From: Variovorax sp. J2L1-78
Lineage (GTDB): Bacteria > Pseudomonadota > Gammaproteobacteria > Burkholderiales > Burkholderiaceae_C
Length of the DNA stretch: 64,000 nt
NCBI RefSeq assembly: GCF_030317205.1
Contig: NZ_JASZYB010000001.1
Span: forward strand, 1,178,001-1,242,000
Reading direction: 5' to 3'
Part shown: positions 21,526 through 33,440 of the stretch, one piece after another
Layout: the number at the start of each line of letters is the position of its first letter
How positions within the stretch are numbered: the stretch's first letter is position 1
Position numbers and translations under genes: made by a program
Notes under the pieces: generated by a model
Database searches by the model: none
Seen by the model: only the letters and a program-made list of their open reading frames with translations
What the model was told of the DNA's origin: nothing

Positions 21526-22937
21526 TGAGCCAAGACAACTACGGGCTGGACCCCGACCGCCCCACCGCCAACACCGCCGTGCGCCATGTCGACGCGCAAG
21601 GCCACGTCGACCCCGCCCTGGAGCTGGCCACCGACTTCACGCAGCCGGGCCCGGCCGCCGCCTACCTGCGCACCACCGCGGCCGTGCGCGAGCGCGCCGC
21701 GCAGTTGCTGGCCCGCGCGCGCCAGGGCGAATCGGCCTGGTTCACCATCGGCGGCGACGCCATGCTCGACGACGCGGCCCAGGTCGTCGCCGAGGTCACG
21801 CGCGAGCGCTACCCGTCGGGCCGCATCCCCTTCCACAGCCGCTGGCGCCATTTCGAGGCGGGCGGCGTCGACCGGCTGGCCGCGCTCGACCGCCTGCTGG
21901 GCGACAGCGTCACGCCGCGCGAGCGGGCGCGGGTGCAGATCGACCTGGTGCTGGTCAGCGTGCTGCTCGACGCCGGGGCCGGCGCCGACTGGCACTACAT
22001 CGAGCCGGCCAGCGGCCAGCGCTTCACGCGCTCCGAAGGGCTGGGCGTCGCGAGCTTCCATGCCTTCACCAGCGGCCTCTTCTCGTCCAACCCCGACCGG
22101 CCGCTGCAGGTCGACGCTGCCGGACTGCGCGGGCTGATCGCCGATCGCCTCGGCCAGGCCTTCCAGGTCAGCGACGTGAACCCGCTGGTCGGCATCGCCG
22201 GCCGAACGACGCTGCTGCGCCGGCTGGGCGAAGCGCTGGCCGAGCAGCCCGAGGTTTTCGGTGAAGAAGGCCGCCCCGGCGGACTGTTCGACGCGCTGGT
22301 CGGGCCGGTCGGCCCCGCCGTCCCGCCGACCGCGGAGGTCACGGCGCACGAGCTGCTGTCGCTGCTGCTCGCGTCGCTCTCGCGCATCTGGCCGGCCGCC
22401 AACTTCGTCGACAGCATCGCCGCCGACGGCAGCGACACGCCCGGCGGCATCGGCTCGGGCAACCCCGACTTCGCACTGGGCGACTGCTGGCGCCACCCCG
22501 GCGTGCACGGCCCAGGCCTGAGCAACGGCTGGATGCCCTTCCACAAGCTCTCGCAGTGGTTGACCTATTCGCTGCTCGAACCCTTCGAATGGGCCGGCGT
22601 GAAGGTGCACGGGCTCGACGCGCTCACCGGCCTGCCCGAGTACCGCAACGGCGGCCTCTTGATCGACAGCGGCGTGATCCTGTTGCGCGACCCGGCGCTG
22701 GCGGCACGCCGCTGGAAAGTCGGCGACGCGTTCATCGTCGAATGGCGCGCGCTGACGGTCGCCCTGCTCGACGAGCTGGCCCCGCGTGTGCGAACGCTGC
22801 TGGGACGCAGCGCCGACGACATGCCGCTGGCCTGCGTGCTCGAAGGCGGCACCTGGGCCGCGGGCCGCGTGCTGGCACAGCGCTTGCGAGACGGGTCACC
22901 ACCTCTGCAGATCGAAAGCGACGGCACCGTCTTCTAG
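21522..22937 (+). CDS. URC4/DUF1688 family protein of uracil catabolism
   Basis: This 471-residue soluble protein matches DUF1688 (URC4). Family stretches include [39 protein letters not shown] and GVILLRDP near the C-terminus. URC4 is required for uracil use as nitrogen source in yeast, but its reaction is not firmly assigned. The ATG at 21522 overlaps the URC1 stop by four bases; a second ATG follows directly. It lies between URC1 and upp, the usual bacterial URC order. Confidence 0.88.
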   Translation: MMSQDNYGLDPDRPTANTAVRHVDAQGHVDPALELATDFTQPGPAAAYLRTTAAVRERAAQLLARARQGESAWFTIGGDAMLDDAAQVVAEVTRERYPSGRIPFHSRWRHFEAGGVDRLAALDRLLGDSVTPRERARVQIDLVLVSVLLDAGAGADWHYIEPASGQRFTRSEGLGVASFHAFTSGLFSSNPDRPLQVDAAGLRGLIADRLGQAFQVSDVNPLVGIAGRTTLLRRLGEALAEQPEVFGEEGRPGGLFDALVGPVGPAVPPTAEVTAHELLSLLLASLSRIWPAANFVDSIAADGSDTPGGIGSGNPDFALGDCWRHPGVHGPGLSNGWMPFHKLSQWLTYSLLEPFEWAGVKVHGLDALTGLPEYRNGGLLIDSGVILLRDPALAARRWKVGDAFIVEWRALTVALLDELAPRVRTLLGRSADDMPLACVLEGGTWAAGRVLAQRLRDGSPPLQIESDGTVF

Positions 22938-22992
22938 ACTCTCACCCTTTCCAGAACCACAACAAGGCTTCACCGCCGCGCTTTTCGACACC

Positions 22993-23622
<630 letters not shown>

Positions 23623-23635
23623 CCCACCCCCGTTC

Positions 23636-23713
23636 TTCGCTCACTTCGTGCAGCTCGATTCCCCCCTCAAGGGGGCAACACCAGCGGCCCGGCGAAGCCG
23701 GTTCCGCGGTGTT
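23636..23713. repeat. REP-like intergenic repeat with nested hairpins
   Basis: The 150-bp gap between upp and the next gene contains a CCCCC-TCAA-GGGGG hairpin (23662-23675). Next to it is a larger palindrome (23677-23713) in which AACACC pairs with GGTGTT, GCGG with CCGC, and CCGGC with GCCGG around a GAA loop. I recall near-identical intergenic copies in Comamonadaceae genomes; no second copy is obvious here. Confidence 0.7.
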
Positions 23714-23772
23714 CCACGCGAAGAGTCCCGTTTCAAGATCCCGTTGAATCCAATCACCCGAGGAGAAGCACC

Positions 23773-24774
23773 GTGCACGCACGCCGCCAGTTGATCGTCC
23801 GTTCCATCGCCGTTGCCGCCGCGCTCGCGGCCGGCGCCCCCGGCCTCGCCCTGGCGCAGGCCAAGCTCAAGGTCGCCGCCGTGTACACCGTGCCCTTCGA
23901 GCAGCAATGGGTGGGCCGCATCCACAAGGCGCTCAAGGCCGCCGAAGCCCGCGGCGAAATCGAATACAAGGCGACCGAGAACGTGGCCAACGCCGACTAC
24001 GAACGCGTGATGCGCGAGTACGCGACGGCCGGCAACCAGCTGATCCTGGGCGAGGTCTTCGGCGTCGAGGCCGCCGCCCGCAAGGTCGCCAAGGACTTCC
24101 CGAAGGTCGCCTTCCTGATGGGTTCGTCGCTCAAGCCGCAGGCGCCGAACTTCAGCGTGTTCGACAACTACATCCAGGAGCCGGCCTACCTCAGCGGCAT
24201 GGTCGCCGGCGGCATGACCAAGACCAACAAGATCGGCATGGTCGGCGGCTTCCCCATTCCGGAAGTGAACCGCCTGATGAACGCCTTCATGGCCGGCGCC
24301 AAGGAAACCAACCCGAAGGTCGAGTTCAGCGTGAGCTTCATCAACAGCTGGTTCGACCCGCCGAAGGCCAAGGAAGCCGCCTTCGCCATGATCGACAAGG
24401 GGGCCGACGTGATGTACGCCGAGCGCTTCGGCGTGAGCGACGCGGCCAAGGAAAAGGGCAAGCTCGCCATCGGCAACGTGATCGACACGCAGGCCCAGTA
24501 CCCCGACACCGTGGTTGCTTCGGCGCTGTGGAACTTCGAGCCCTCGGCCGACCGCGCCATCAAGCTGGTGAAGGAAGGCAAGTTCGCCGCCGAGGACTAC
24601 GGCCCCTATTCGATGATGAAGCACAAGGGCTCCGAACTCGCGCCGCTGGGCACCTTCGAGAAGAAGGTCCCGGCCGAGATCGTGAGCAAGGTGAAGGCCA
24701 AGCAGGCCGACATCCTGGCCGGCAAGTTCACCGTGAAGGTGGACGACGGCCAGCCGAAGTCGACGGCCAAGTGA
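23773..24774 (+). CDS. BMP/Med-family ABC transporter substrate-binding protein
   Basis: This 333-residue periplasmic binding protein has a Sec signal peptide (cleavage near ALAQA) and the Bmp fold (KVAAVYTVPFEQQWVGRIHKAL...). Characterised relatives bind nucleosides or nucleobases. It starts with GTG at 23773 behind a GAGGAG. Its stop overlaps the GTG start of the lipoprotein nucleosidase. The location directly after the URC genes suggests uptake of uracil, uridine or a related nucleoside. Confidence 0.92.
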   Translation: MHARRQLIVRSIAVAAALAAGAPGLALAQAKLKVAAVYTVPFEQQWVGRIHKALKAAEARGEIEYKATENVANADYERVMREYATAGNQLILGEVFGVEAAARKVAKDFPKVAFLMGSSLKPQAPNFSVFDNYIQEPAYLSGMVAGGMTKTNKIGMVGGFPIPEVNRLMNAFMAGAKETNPKVEFSVSFINSWFDPPKAKEAAFAMIDKGADVMYAERFGVSDAAKEKGKLAIGNVIDTQAQYPDTVVASALWNFEPSADRAIKLVKEGKFAAEDYGPYSMMKHKGSELAPLGTFEKKVPAEIVSKVKAKQADILAGKFTVKVDDGQPKSTAK

Positions 24775-25705
24775 AGGGCGTTGTCCGTCGAGTCGCCCGA
24801 CTCGGCGCCGCACTGCTGATCGGCCTGGCGCTGGCCGGCTGCGCAAGCGCACCGCCCGCGGGTGCCGTGCGGCTCGACAGCACGCCGCGTCTGGCGGTGG
24901 TGTCGGCCTTCGCACCCGAATTGGCGCTGCTGCGCACCCGGCTGCAGCAGCCTGCGTCGTACAGCGTCAACGGTGTCGACTTCGTCACCGGCACGCTCGA
25001 GGGCAAGCCGGTGGTGCTGTTCCTCTCGGGCGTCAGCATGACCAACGCGGCCATGAACACGCAGCTGGTGCTCGACCGCTTCGCAGTCAGCGGCATCGTC
25101 TTCAGCGGCATCGCGGGCGGCGTCAACCCGGCACTGCACATCGGCGACGTGACAGTGCCCGCACAGTGGGGCCAGTACCTCGAGGTGCTGATGGCGCGCG
25201 AAACCGCGCCGGGCCAGTACAGCCCACGGCCCTCGCGCGATGCGGTGTTCCTGCCCAACTTCGGGATGATGTACCCGGGCACGGTCCACGTGCGCTCCGC
25301 CGCAGGCGGTGCCGAGCGCAAGTTCTGGTTCGAGGTCGACCCGACGATGCTGGCCACCGCCCGCAACATCGCCAGCGTCGAGCTGGCCGTGTGCGACAGC
25401 GCCCGCAAATGCCTCGACACGCGGCCGAAGCTGGTGATCGGCGGCAACGGCGTCTCCGGCCCAGCCTTCGTCGACAACGCGGCCTTCCGCGAATACACCT
25501 TCAACACCTTCCAAGCCAACGTGCTCGACATGGAGACCGCGGCGGTCGGCATGGTCGCCTACGCCAACGGCGTGCCCTACATCGCCTTCCGATCGCTCAG
25601 CGATCTGGCCGGTGGTGGCCAGGGCGAGAACGAGATGCGGACCTTCATGAACATCGCGGCCGACAACGCCGCGAAGGTGCTGCTGGCCTTCCTGGCGGCG
25701 TGGAA

Positions 25706-25709
<4 letters not shown>
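24771..25709 (+). CDS. Lipoprotein nucleoside phosphorylase/nucleosidase (PNP_UDP_1 fold)
   Basis: This 312-residue member of the purine/uridine phosphorylase superfamily has an N-terminal lipoprotein signal with lipobox LALAGC, so it acts outside the cytoplasm. The enzyme core is intact: FSGIAGGVNPALHIGDVTVP, then NVLDMETAAVGMVAYANGVPYIAFRSLSD, where the Met-Glu pair and the final Asp match the MTA/SAH-nucleosidase catalytic positions. It starts with GTG overlapping the binding-protein stop and ends overlapping the ATPase start. A likely role is splitting nucleosides before the ABC transporter imports the product. Confidence 0.87.
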
Positions 25710-27261
<1,552 letters not shown>

Positions 27262-27265
<4 letters not shown>

Positions 27266-28323
27266 GGCTCGAACGCCGCCATGAAACATCGCGCGCCGCG
27301 CTGGTGCTCGCACCGATCGGCGCGGTCGCCTTCACCCTCGCCATCAGCGCGCTGCTGGTGCTGTGGGCCGGCGCGCCGGTCGGGCGCACCTATGCGCTGC
27401 TGCTGCAGGGCGGCTTCGGTTCGGTGTTCGCGTGGAGCGAGACGCTCACGCGCGCCATCCCGCTGATCCTCACCGGCCTGGCCGCGACCGTCGCCTTCAA
27501 GGCGCGGCTCTTCAACATCGGCGCCGAGGGCCAGCTCTATGCGGGGGCGCTTGCCGCGGTGGCCGTGGGCGGCATGCATGGCGGCACCGGTTTCGAGGCG
27601 TCGCCCTGGCTGTTGTTTCCATTGATGATGGTGGCGGCAGCGCTGGCCGGGGCGCTGATGCTGCTCGGGCCGGCGCTGATGAAGAACAGGCTGGGCGTCG
27701 ACGAGGTCGTGACCACGCTGCTGATCAACTTCATCGTGCTGCTGGCGGTGTCGGCGCTGCTCGACGGACCGATGAAGGACCCGACCGCGATGGGCTGGCC
27801 GCAGAGTGTGTCGCTGCAATCCGATCTGGAGTTGAACAAGCTGATCGCCCAGACCCGCGTGCACACCGGGCTGCTCTGGGCCGTGTCGCTCGCGGTCATC
27901 GTGTGGGCGATCTTCAAGCACACGGTGTTGGGCTTCGACATCCGCGCGGTCGGCGCCAACGCGCGCGCCGCCGCCTTCGCCGGCGTGCCGGTGACGCGCA
28001 CGGTGGTCATGGTCGCGCTGCTCTCGGGCGCGCTGGCCGGGCTGGCCGGCGCGATCGAAGTGGCCGGGCGCACCAGCTACGTCACGCTCGACATGTCGCC
28101 GGGCTACGGCTACACCGGCATCGTCATCGCGATGCTGGCCGGGCTGCATCCGCTGGGCGTGATCGCGGCCGGTGTGTTCGTGGCCGGCGTGCTGGTCGGC
28201 GCCGACACCATGAGCCGCGCGGTGGGCGTGCCGACCTACATCGCGGACGTGATCGTCGCGGCCTCGCTGATCGCGGTGCTGGTGGCGACGCTGCTGACGC
28301 AATACCGCGTCCGGCGCACATGA
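27262..28323 (+). CDS. ABC transporter permease (nucleoside-type, first subunit)
   Basis: This 353-residue inner-membrane permease of the BPD_transp_2 family has eight or more hydrophobic segments. The family motif region is FKARLFNIGAEGQLYAGALAAV, followed by RLGVDEVVTTLLINFI. It pairs with the next permease to form the channel of the Bmp-type importer. ATGA overlaps at both ends couple it to the ATPase and the second permease. Confidence 0.93.
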
Positions 28324-29243
28324 GCGACCTGCTCGACATCCTGGCCAACGCGTCCTTCTGGGTCGCGACGCTGCGCATCGCCACGCCGCTGATCTTCGGC
28401 ACGCTGGGCGTGCTGCTGTGCGAGCGCGCCGGCGTGCTCAACCTCGGCATCGAGGGGATCATGGTCGCGGGCGCCTTTGCCGGCTGGCTGGCGGTGTACG
28501 CCGGTGCCCCACTGTGGGTCGGCGTCGGCGTGGCGGCGCTCACCGGCATGGCATTCGGGCTGCTGCACGCCTTTCTCACCGTCGGGCTCGCGCTGTCGCA
28601 GCACGTCTCCGGGCTGGGCATCACGCTGCTGGCGACCGCGCTCAGCTACTACGGCTACCGCGTCAGCTTTCCGAAGGTGAACACGCCGCCGACGATCACG
28701 CCCTTCGCGCCGATGGAATGGCTCCCCATCCCGGTACTCGGCGCGCAGACGCCGCTCACGCTGCTGGCGCTGGCGCTGGTGCCCGCGGTGGCGTGGGTGC
28801 TCTATCGCACGCCGGTCGGGCTGGCGGTGCGCATGGTCGGCGAGAACCCGCAGGCGGCCGAAGGCCAGGGCGTGTCGGTCGCGGCCACGCGCACCGGCGC
28901 CATCGTCGCGGGGTCGGCGCTGATGGGCGTGGCGGGGTCCTTCCTCACCTTATCGGCCTTCAATGCGTTTTTCTTCAACATGGTGAACGGCCGCGGCTGG
29001 ATCTGCGTGGCGCTGGTCGTGTTCGCGTCGTGGCGCCCGGGCAAGGCGCTGCTCGGCGCCCTGCTCTTCGCCTTCTTCGACGCGCTGCAGTTGCGCCTGC
29101 AGCAATCGGGCGACGCCGTGCTGCCCTACCAGCTCTACCTGATGCTGCCGTACCTGCTGTCGATCCTGGCGCTGGTGCTGGTGGCACGCAAGGCCAGCTA
29201 CCCCCAGGCGCTGATGAAGCCCTACCGCAAGGGCGAGCGCTGA
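28320..29243 (+). CDS. ABC transporter permease (nucleoside-type, second subunit)
   Basis: This 307-residue polytopic protein of the same family as its upstream partner has the motif ERAGVLNLGIEGIMVAGAFAGW and a late FNMVNGRGWICVALVVFASW loop. It completes the importer: binding protein, lipoprotein nucleosidase, ATPase and two permeases. Five successive genes from the binding protein onward overlap by four bases. It is the last gene of the unit; 150 bp of promoter-like sequence follow before mprF. Confidence 0.93.
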   Translation: MSDLLDILANASFWVATLRIATPLIFGTLGVLLCERAGVLNLGIEGIMVAGAFAGWLAVYAGAPLWVGVGVAALTGMAFGLLHAFLTVGLALSQHVSGLGITLLATALSYYGYRVSFPKVNTPPTITPFAPMEWLPIPVLGAQTPLTLLALALVPAVAWVLYRTPVGLAVRMVGENPQAAEGQGVSVAATRTGAIVAGSALMGVAGSFLTLSAFNAFFFNMVNGRGWICVALVVFASWRPGKALLGALLFAFFDALQLRLQQSGDAVLPYQLYLMLPYLLSILALVLVARKASYPQALMKPYRKGER

Positions 29244-29330
29244 GGCCTGGCGCGGCGCCGCCACCGGCGTAACCGCGAAAAAATGCGCAGACCGTCGTCG
29301 GCGCCGGTCCGCCAAACGCGGGAAACAAAC

Positions 29331-29347
29331 GTTATTCAACGAATAAC
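29331..29347. promoter_or_regulatory. Perfect palindrome upstream of mprF
   Basis: GTTATTC-AAC-GAATAAC is a perfect 7-bp inverted repeat in an AT-rich pocket about 45 bp before the chosen mprF start. It is probably an operator. Its presence argues against the longer reading frame that opens at 29283. Confidence 0.5.
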
Positions 29348-29393
29348 CGCCTGCTCCCCCTGCGCTTCGATGCGCGAACGCCCGACCGACCCG

Positions 29394-32300
29394 ATGGAAT
29401 CCGCTCCCGCCAAGCCCCTTGCGACGCCAGCCCTCTGGCTCGGTGCCTGGTGGCCGCGCCTGCGTCCCTGGCTGCTGGCCGCCGCGGGCCTGGCGCTGTG
29501 TGCGTTGATGGCCAAGGCGCTGCACGGCTTCATGAACGAGGTGCGTTACGACGAGGTGATGAAGGCGGTGTCGGCCACGCCGGACCTGAACATCGCGATG
29601 GCCGTGCTGGCGACCGCGCTGAGCTACCTGATCCTGGCCGGCTACGATTTTTCCGCTCTCGGCTATGCCCACGCCAAGGTGCCGCGCCCGACGGTGTTCG
29701 TCACCTCCTTCGTGGCCTATGCACTGTCGAACACCATCGGCCTGGGGCCGCTGACCGGTGGCGCCATCCGCACGCGGATGTACACCGCCGCCGGGCTCAC
29801 GCCGCACCAGATCGCGCAGGTCATCGTCTTCAACCTGATCGCCTTCGGCCTCGGCATCACGGCCTTCGGCGCGCTGAGCCTGCTGTGGGGCGCTCGCGAG
29901 GTCGCGCCGCTGCTGCACCTGCCGGCCGTGCTGCTGCAGGCCGCCGCCGCGGCGGCACTGCTGGCGCTGGGCGCCTTCCTGTGGCTCTGCACGCGGCGGC
30001 GGGTGCTCAGCATCGGCCCGCGCTGGACGATGCGGCTGCCGACGGCGGGGCTGGCGGTGCGTCAGCTGGTCATCTCGGCGGTCGAGCTGTGCACCTCGGC
30101 GGCGGCGTTGTGGTTCCTGCTGCCCGACGGGCAGATCAGCCTGCCGACCTTCATCATCTTCTACGCGATCGCCATCGCCGCCGGCATCGTGAGCCACGTG
30201 CCGGGCGGTGTCGGCGTGTTCGAGGCGGTGATGCTGCTGGCCACCCAGTCGCACATGGCCACCGACGCGATGCTCGGCGCGCTGCTGCTCAACCGGGGGA
30301 TCTACTACGTGCTGCCGCTGGTGGTGGCCACGGCCCTGGTCGTCGCCTACGAAGTGCGGTCGGGCGTGGCCGCCCCCATCGCGCGGGCCGCGGTGCGCCT
30401 GAGCCCCCGGCTGCTGGCCGCCCTCGCGCTGGTCGCGGGCATCTGGCTGCTGGTGTCGGGCGTCACGCCGCTCACCGAAGATGCCAAGGACCTGCTGGCC
30501 ACGCTGCACGTGCCGCTGCCGTTGATCGAGGCCTCGCACTTCCTGGGCAGCATTGCCGGGCTGGGCTTCGTGCTGGTGGCGCGCGGCCTGTTTCACCGGC
30601 TCGATGCCGCCTGGTGGGCCGCCTTCGTGCTGTCGGTGATCTCCGCGGTGCTCGCCCTGCCCAAGGGGATCGCGTTGAACGAGGCCGCGCTGCTGTCGAC
30701 GCTGGCCGTGCTGCTGCTGATGTCGCGGCGGCAGTTCGACCGGCCCTCCTCGCTGTTCGCCCAGCGCCTGGAGCCCGGCTGGCTGCTCACGCTGGCCGGG
30801 GTGCTGATCGCCTGCACCTGGCTGCTGGTCTTCGCCTACCAGGAGGTGCGCTACACCAACCGCCTGTGGTGGCAGTTCGAGCTCGACGCGGAGGCACCGC
30901 GCTCGCTGCGCGCGCTGCTCGCCGTCGAACTGGCGGCGCTGGCCTTGGGCCTCTGGCAACTGCTGCGGCCGACGGCCAGCAGCCCCCTGGCGCGTCCGAC
31001 GGTCGCAGAGCTCGACCGCGCCGCCGCGATCGTGCGGGCGAACCCGTCCTCGGAAGGCTGCTACGCGCTGACCGGCGACAAGCAGCTGATGTTCTCGCCC
31101 TCGGGCAACAGCTTCCTCATGTTCGGCCGGCAAGGGCGTTCGTGGATATCGCTCTTCGGGCCCATCGGCGACAAACGCGAGTGGGCCGACCTGGTGTGGC
31201 GCTTCGTCGAACTCGCGACCTCCAATGGCGGCCGGCCGGCCTTCTACCAGGTGCGGCCGTCCACCCTGCCGCTCTACCTGGACTGCGGCCTGCACGCCTT
31301 CAAGCTCGGCGAGTACGCACAGATCGAACTGCAGGACTTCAACCTCAAGGGCGCCAAGCGCGCCAACCTGCGCGCGGGCATGAACCGCGGCGAGCGCGAG
31401 GGCCTGGTGTTCGAGGTGCTCGCCCCGGCGCAGGTCGACGCCGTGATGGCCGAGCTGCGCGCCGTGTCCGACGCCTGGCTCGAGCGCCAGGCCACGCGCG
31501 AGAAAGGCTTCTCGGTCGGCCGTTTCGACGAGGACTACCTGCGCCGCCTGCCGGTGGCCGTGGTGCGGCGCGAGGGCCGCGTGATCGCCTTCGCCAGCCT
31601 GCAGATGACCGAGGCCGCCGAGGACGCGGGTGTCGACCTGATGCGCTACGCGCCCGACGCACCGCCCGGCACCATGGACTACCTTTTCGCCAAGGTCCTG
31701 CTGCACATGCAGGAGCGCGGCTTTCGCAGCTTCGGCCTGGGCATGTCGCCCATGGCTGGCATGGCCACGCGCCCGCGCGCACCGCGCTGGCAGCGGCTCG
31801 GCCGGCTGCTCTTCACCTACGGCGAGCGCTTCTACAGCTTCCGCGGCCTGTACAACTACAAGGACAAGTTCGAGCCGAGCTGGGAAGCGCGCTACCTCAC
31901 CGCGCCGGGCGGCATCTCGCCGCTGCTGGTGCTGGCCGACGTGGCGGCGCTGATCGGCGACGGCGGCCAGCCGCCCGAAGCCGCCTCGAAGTTCTCGATG
32001 AAGAAGCCATTCAGGAAGCACGGCGTGCGCGAGCTTTGCCTGCTCGCGATCTGCAGCATCGCGCTGCTGGTGCCGGCCCTCAGTCGTGCCCAGGCCCAGC
32101 CGCTGGCGGCGCCCTCGGCCAGCACCGTGTCGCACGGACAGTTCGACAACATCCTGCTGCTGCGCCCGGCCGGTGCGGTGCAGCAGTTCGTGATGCTCTT
32201 CACGGGCGGCGAAGCGCCCGCGCCGGGCGACCGCCAGCTGGCCGACGCGATGGTCGCGCGCGGCGCCATGGTGGCGCTGGTGCCGCTCGACCCGTTCTAC

Positions 32301-33440
32301 CGCCGGCTCATGGCCGACAGCCAGGTGTCCAAGTGCGTCTACGGGGGCGGCTCGGTCGACAACTTCGCGCGCCACGTCCAGGCGCAGGACCGGATGCAGA
32401 CCTACATCGAGCCGATCCTGGTCGGCACGGGCGCTGCCGCGGCCTTTCCCTATGTGCTACTGGCCCAGTCACCCGCGGACAACTTCACTGGCGCGCTGTC
32501 GGTCGGCTTCTGCCCGCGCATGAGCCTGCCGATGCCACTGTGCACCGCCAACGAATTCAAGTTCCACACCGCCGCCGACAAGGGCATCGAGTTCCAGCCG
32601 GCCACGCGCCTGGTTGCACCCTGGAGCGCAACACCGCCAGCGCCCCCTGCCGCCTGCCCGGCCACGTCGCAGGCCGCCTCCCCGGCCGGCTTCGTCAAGG
32701 CCGTGCCCGGTGCGACCTGGGTCGTGCCTTCGGCCGCCACGCCGGCCGGTGCGGTGCCTGCCGAGTTCGTCGCGGCCTACGAGCAGCTCGCGTCGAAGCG
32801 CGCCGCCATCGGTCCACCGCCGACCCAACTGTCCGACTTGCCGGTGGTCGAGGTGCCGGCCAAGACGCCGGGCAAGCGCTTCGCGGTGCTGATCTCGGGC
32901 GACGGCGGCTGGGCCTCCATCGACAAGGCGCTGGCCGCGGCGCTCGCGAAGGACGGCGTGCCGGTGGTCGGCATCGATTCGCTGCGCTACTTCTGGAAGG
33001 CCCGCACGCCCGAGGGCCTGACCGAGGACATGGACCGCGTGATCCGCTACTACGCCGCGCGCTGGCAGCGCAGCGAGGTCGTCTTCATCGGCTTCAGCCA
33101 GGGCGCCGACGTGCTGCCCTTCGTCTACAACCGGCTGCCGCAGCGCACGAAGGACAGCATCAAGCTGAACGTGCTCTTGGCGCCCGGCCAGAAGGCGGCT
33201 TTCGAATTCCATGTGGCCAACTGGCTCGGCAAGAGCGGCGACAAGCCGATCCTCCCGGAGGCCGTCAAGCTCAAGGCCGCCAACACGGTGTGCTTCTACG
33301 GCACCGACGAGAAGGCCGATGCGCTGTGCCCGCTGCTCGATACGTCGCAGACCCGCACCGTCGCGATGCCCGGCGGCCACCACCTGGGCGGCGACTACGA
33401 CGCCCTGGCCGCGCAGATGCTGGGCTTCCTGCCGCGGTAG
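29394..33440 (+). CDS. mprF: Fused lysyl-phosphatidylglycerol synthase/flippase MprF and AcvB/VirJ-type hydrolase
   Basis: One open frame of 1348 residues contains two enzymes. About residues 10-530 form the polytopic flippase part (LGPLTGGAIRTRMYTAAGL; SHVPGGVGVFEAVML). Residues 545-855 form the cytosolic LPG synthase (FSPSGNSFLMFGRQGRSWISLFG; LGMSPMAG). A linker leads to a new signal-like hydrophobic segment after Met869 (MKKPFRKHGVREL). An AcvB/VirJ domain follows with nucleophile Ser1235 in GFSQGAD and GGHHLGGD near the end. Related genes are normally separate and adjacent (lpiA-acvB in Agrobacterium). No stop lies between the halves, though internal initiation at 31998 is possible. The start at 29394 is uncertain because no good ribosome site is seen. 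Confidence 0.9.
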   Translation: MESAPAKPLATPALWLGAWWPRLRPWLLAAAGLALCALMAKALHGFMNEVRYDEVMKAVSATPDLNIAMAVLATALSYLILAGYDFSALGYAHAKVPRPTVFVTSFVAYALSNTIGLGPLTGGAIRTRMYTAAGLTPHQIAQVIVFNLIAFGLGITAFGALSLLWGAREVAPLLHLPAVLLQAAAAAALLALGAFLWLCTRRRVLSIGPRWTMRLPTAGLAVRQLVISAVELCTSAAALWFLLPDGQISLPTFIIFYAIAIAAGIVSHVPGGVGVFEAVMLLATQSHMATDAMLGALLLNRGIYYVLPLVVATALVVAYEVRSGVAAPIARAAVRLSPRLLAALALVAGIWLLVSGVTPLTEDAKDLLATLHVPLPLIEASHFLGSIAGLGFVLVARGLFHRLDAAWWAAFVLSVISAVLALPKGIALNEAALLSTLAVLLLMSRRQFDRPSSLFAQRLEPGWLLTLAGVLIACTWLLVFAYQEVRYTNRLWWQFELDAEAPRSLRALLAVELAALALGLWQLLRPTASSPLARPTVAELDRAAAIVRANPSSEGCYALTGDKQLMFSPSGNSFLMFGRQGRSWISLFGPIGDKREWADLVWRFVELATSNGGRPAFYQVRPSTLPLYLDCGLHAFKLGEYAQIELQDFNLKGAKRANLRAGMNRGEREGLVFEVLAPAQVDAVMAELRAVSDAWLERQATREKGFSVGRFDEDYLRRLPVAVVRREGRVIAFASLQMTEAAEDAGVDLMRYAPDAPPGTMDYLFAKVLLHMQERGFRSFGLGMSPMAGMATRPRAPRWQRLGRLLFTYGERFYSFRGLYNYKDKFEPSWEARYLTAPGGISPLLVLADVAALIGDGGQPPEAASKFSMKKPFRKHGVRELCLLAICSIALLVPALSRAQAQPLAAPSASTVSHGQFDNILLLRPAGAVQQFVMLFTGGEAPAPGDRQLADAMVARGAMVALVPLDPFYRRLMADSQVSKCVYGGGSVDNFARHVQAQDRMQTYIEPILVGTGAAAAFPYVLLAQSPADNFTGALSVGFCPRMSLPMPLCTANEFKFHTAADKGIEFQPATRLVAPWSATPPAPPAACPATSQAASPAGFVKAVPGATWVVPSAATPAGAVPAEFVAAYEQLASKRAAIGPPPTQLSDLPVVEVPAKTPGKRFAVLISGDGGWASIDKALAAALAKDGVPVVGIDSLRYFWKARTPEGLTEDMDRVIRYYAARWQRSEVVFIGFSQGADVLPFVYNRLPQRTKDSIKLNVLLAPGQKAAFEFHVANWLGKSGDKPILPEAVKLKAANTVCFYGTDEKADALCPLLDTSQTRTVAMPGGHHLGGDYDALAAQMLGFLPR

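Noticed and set aside
29283..29393. Longer mprF start at 29283 or 29370
   Set aside because: The region before 29350 carries an operator-like palindrome and the extra residues are not membrane-protein-like. However, no start here has a clear ribosome site, so 29370 cannot be fully excluded.
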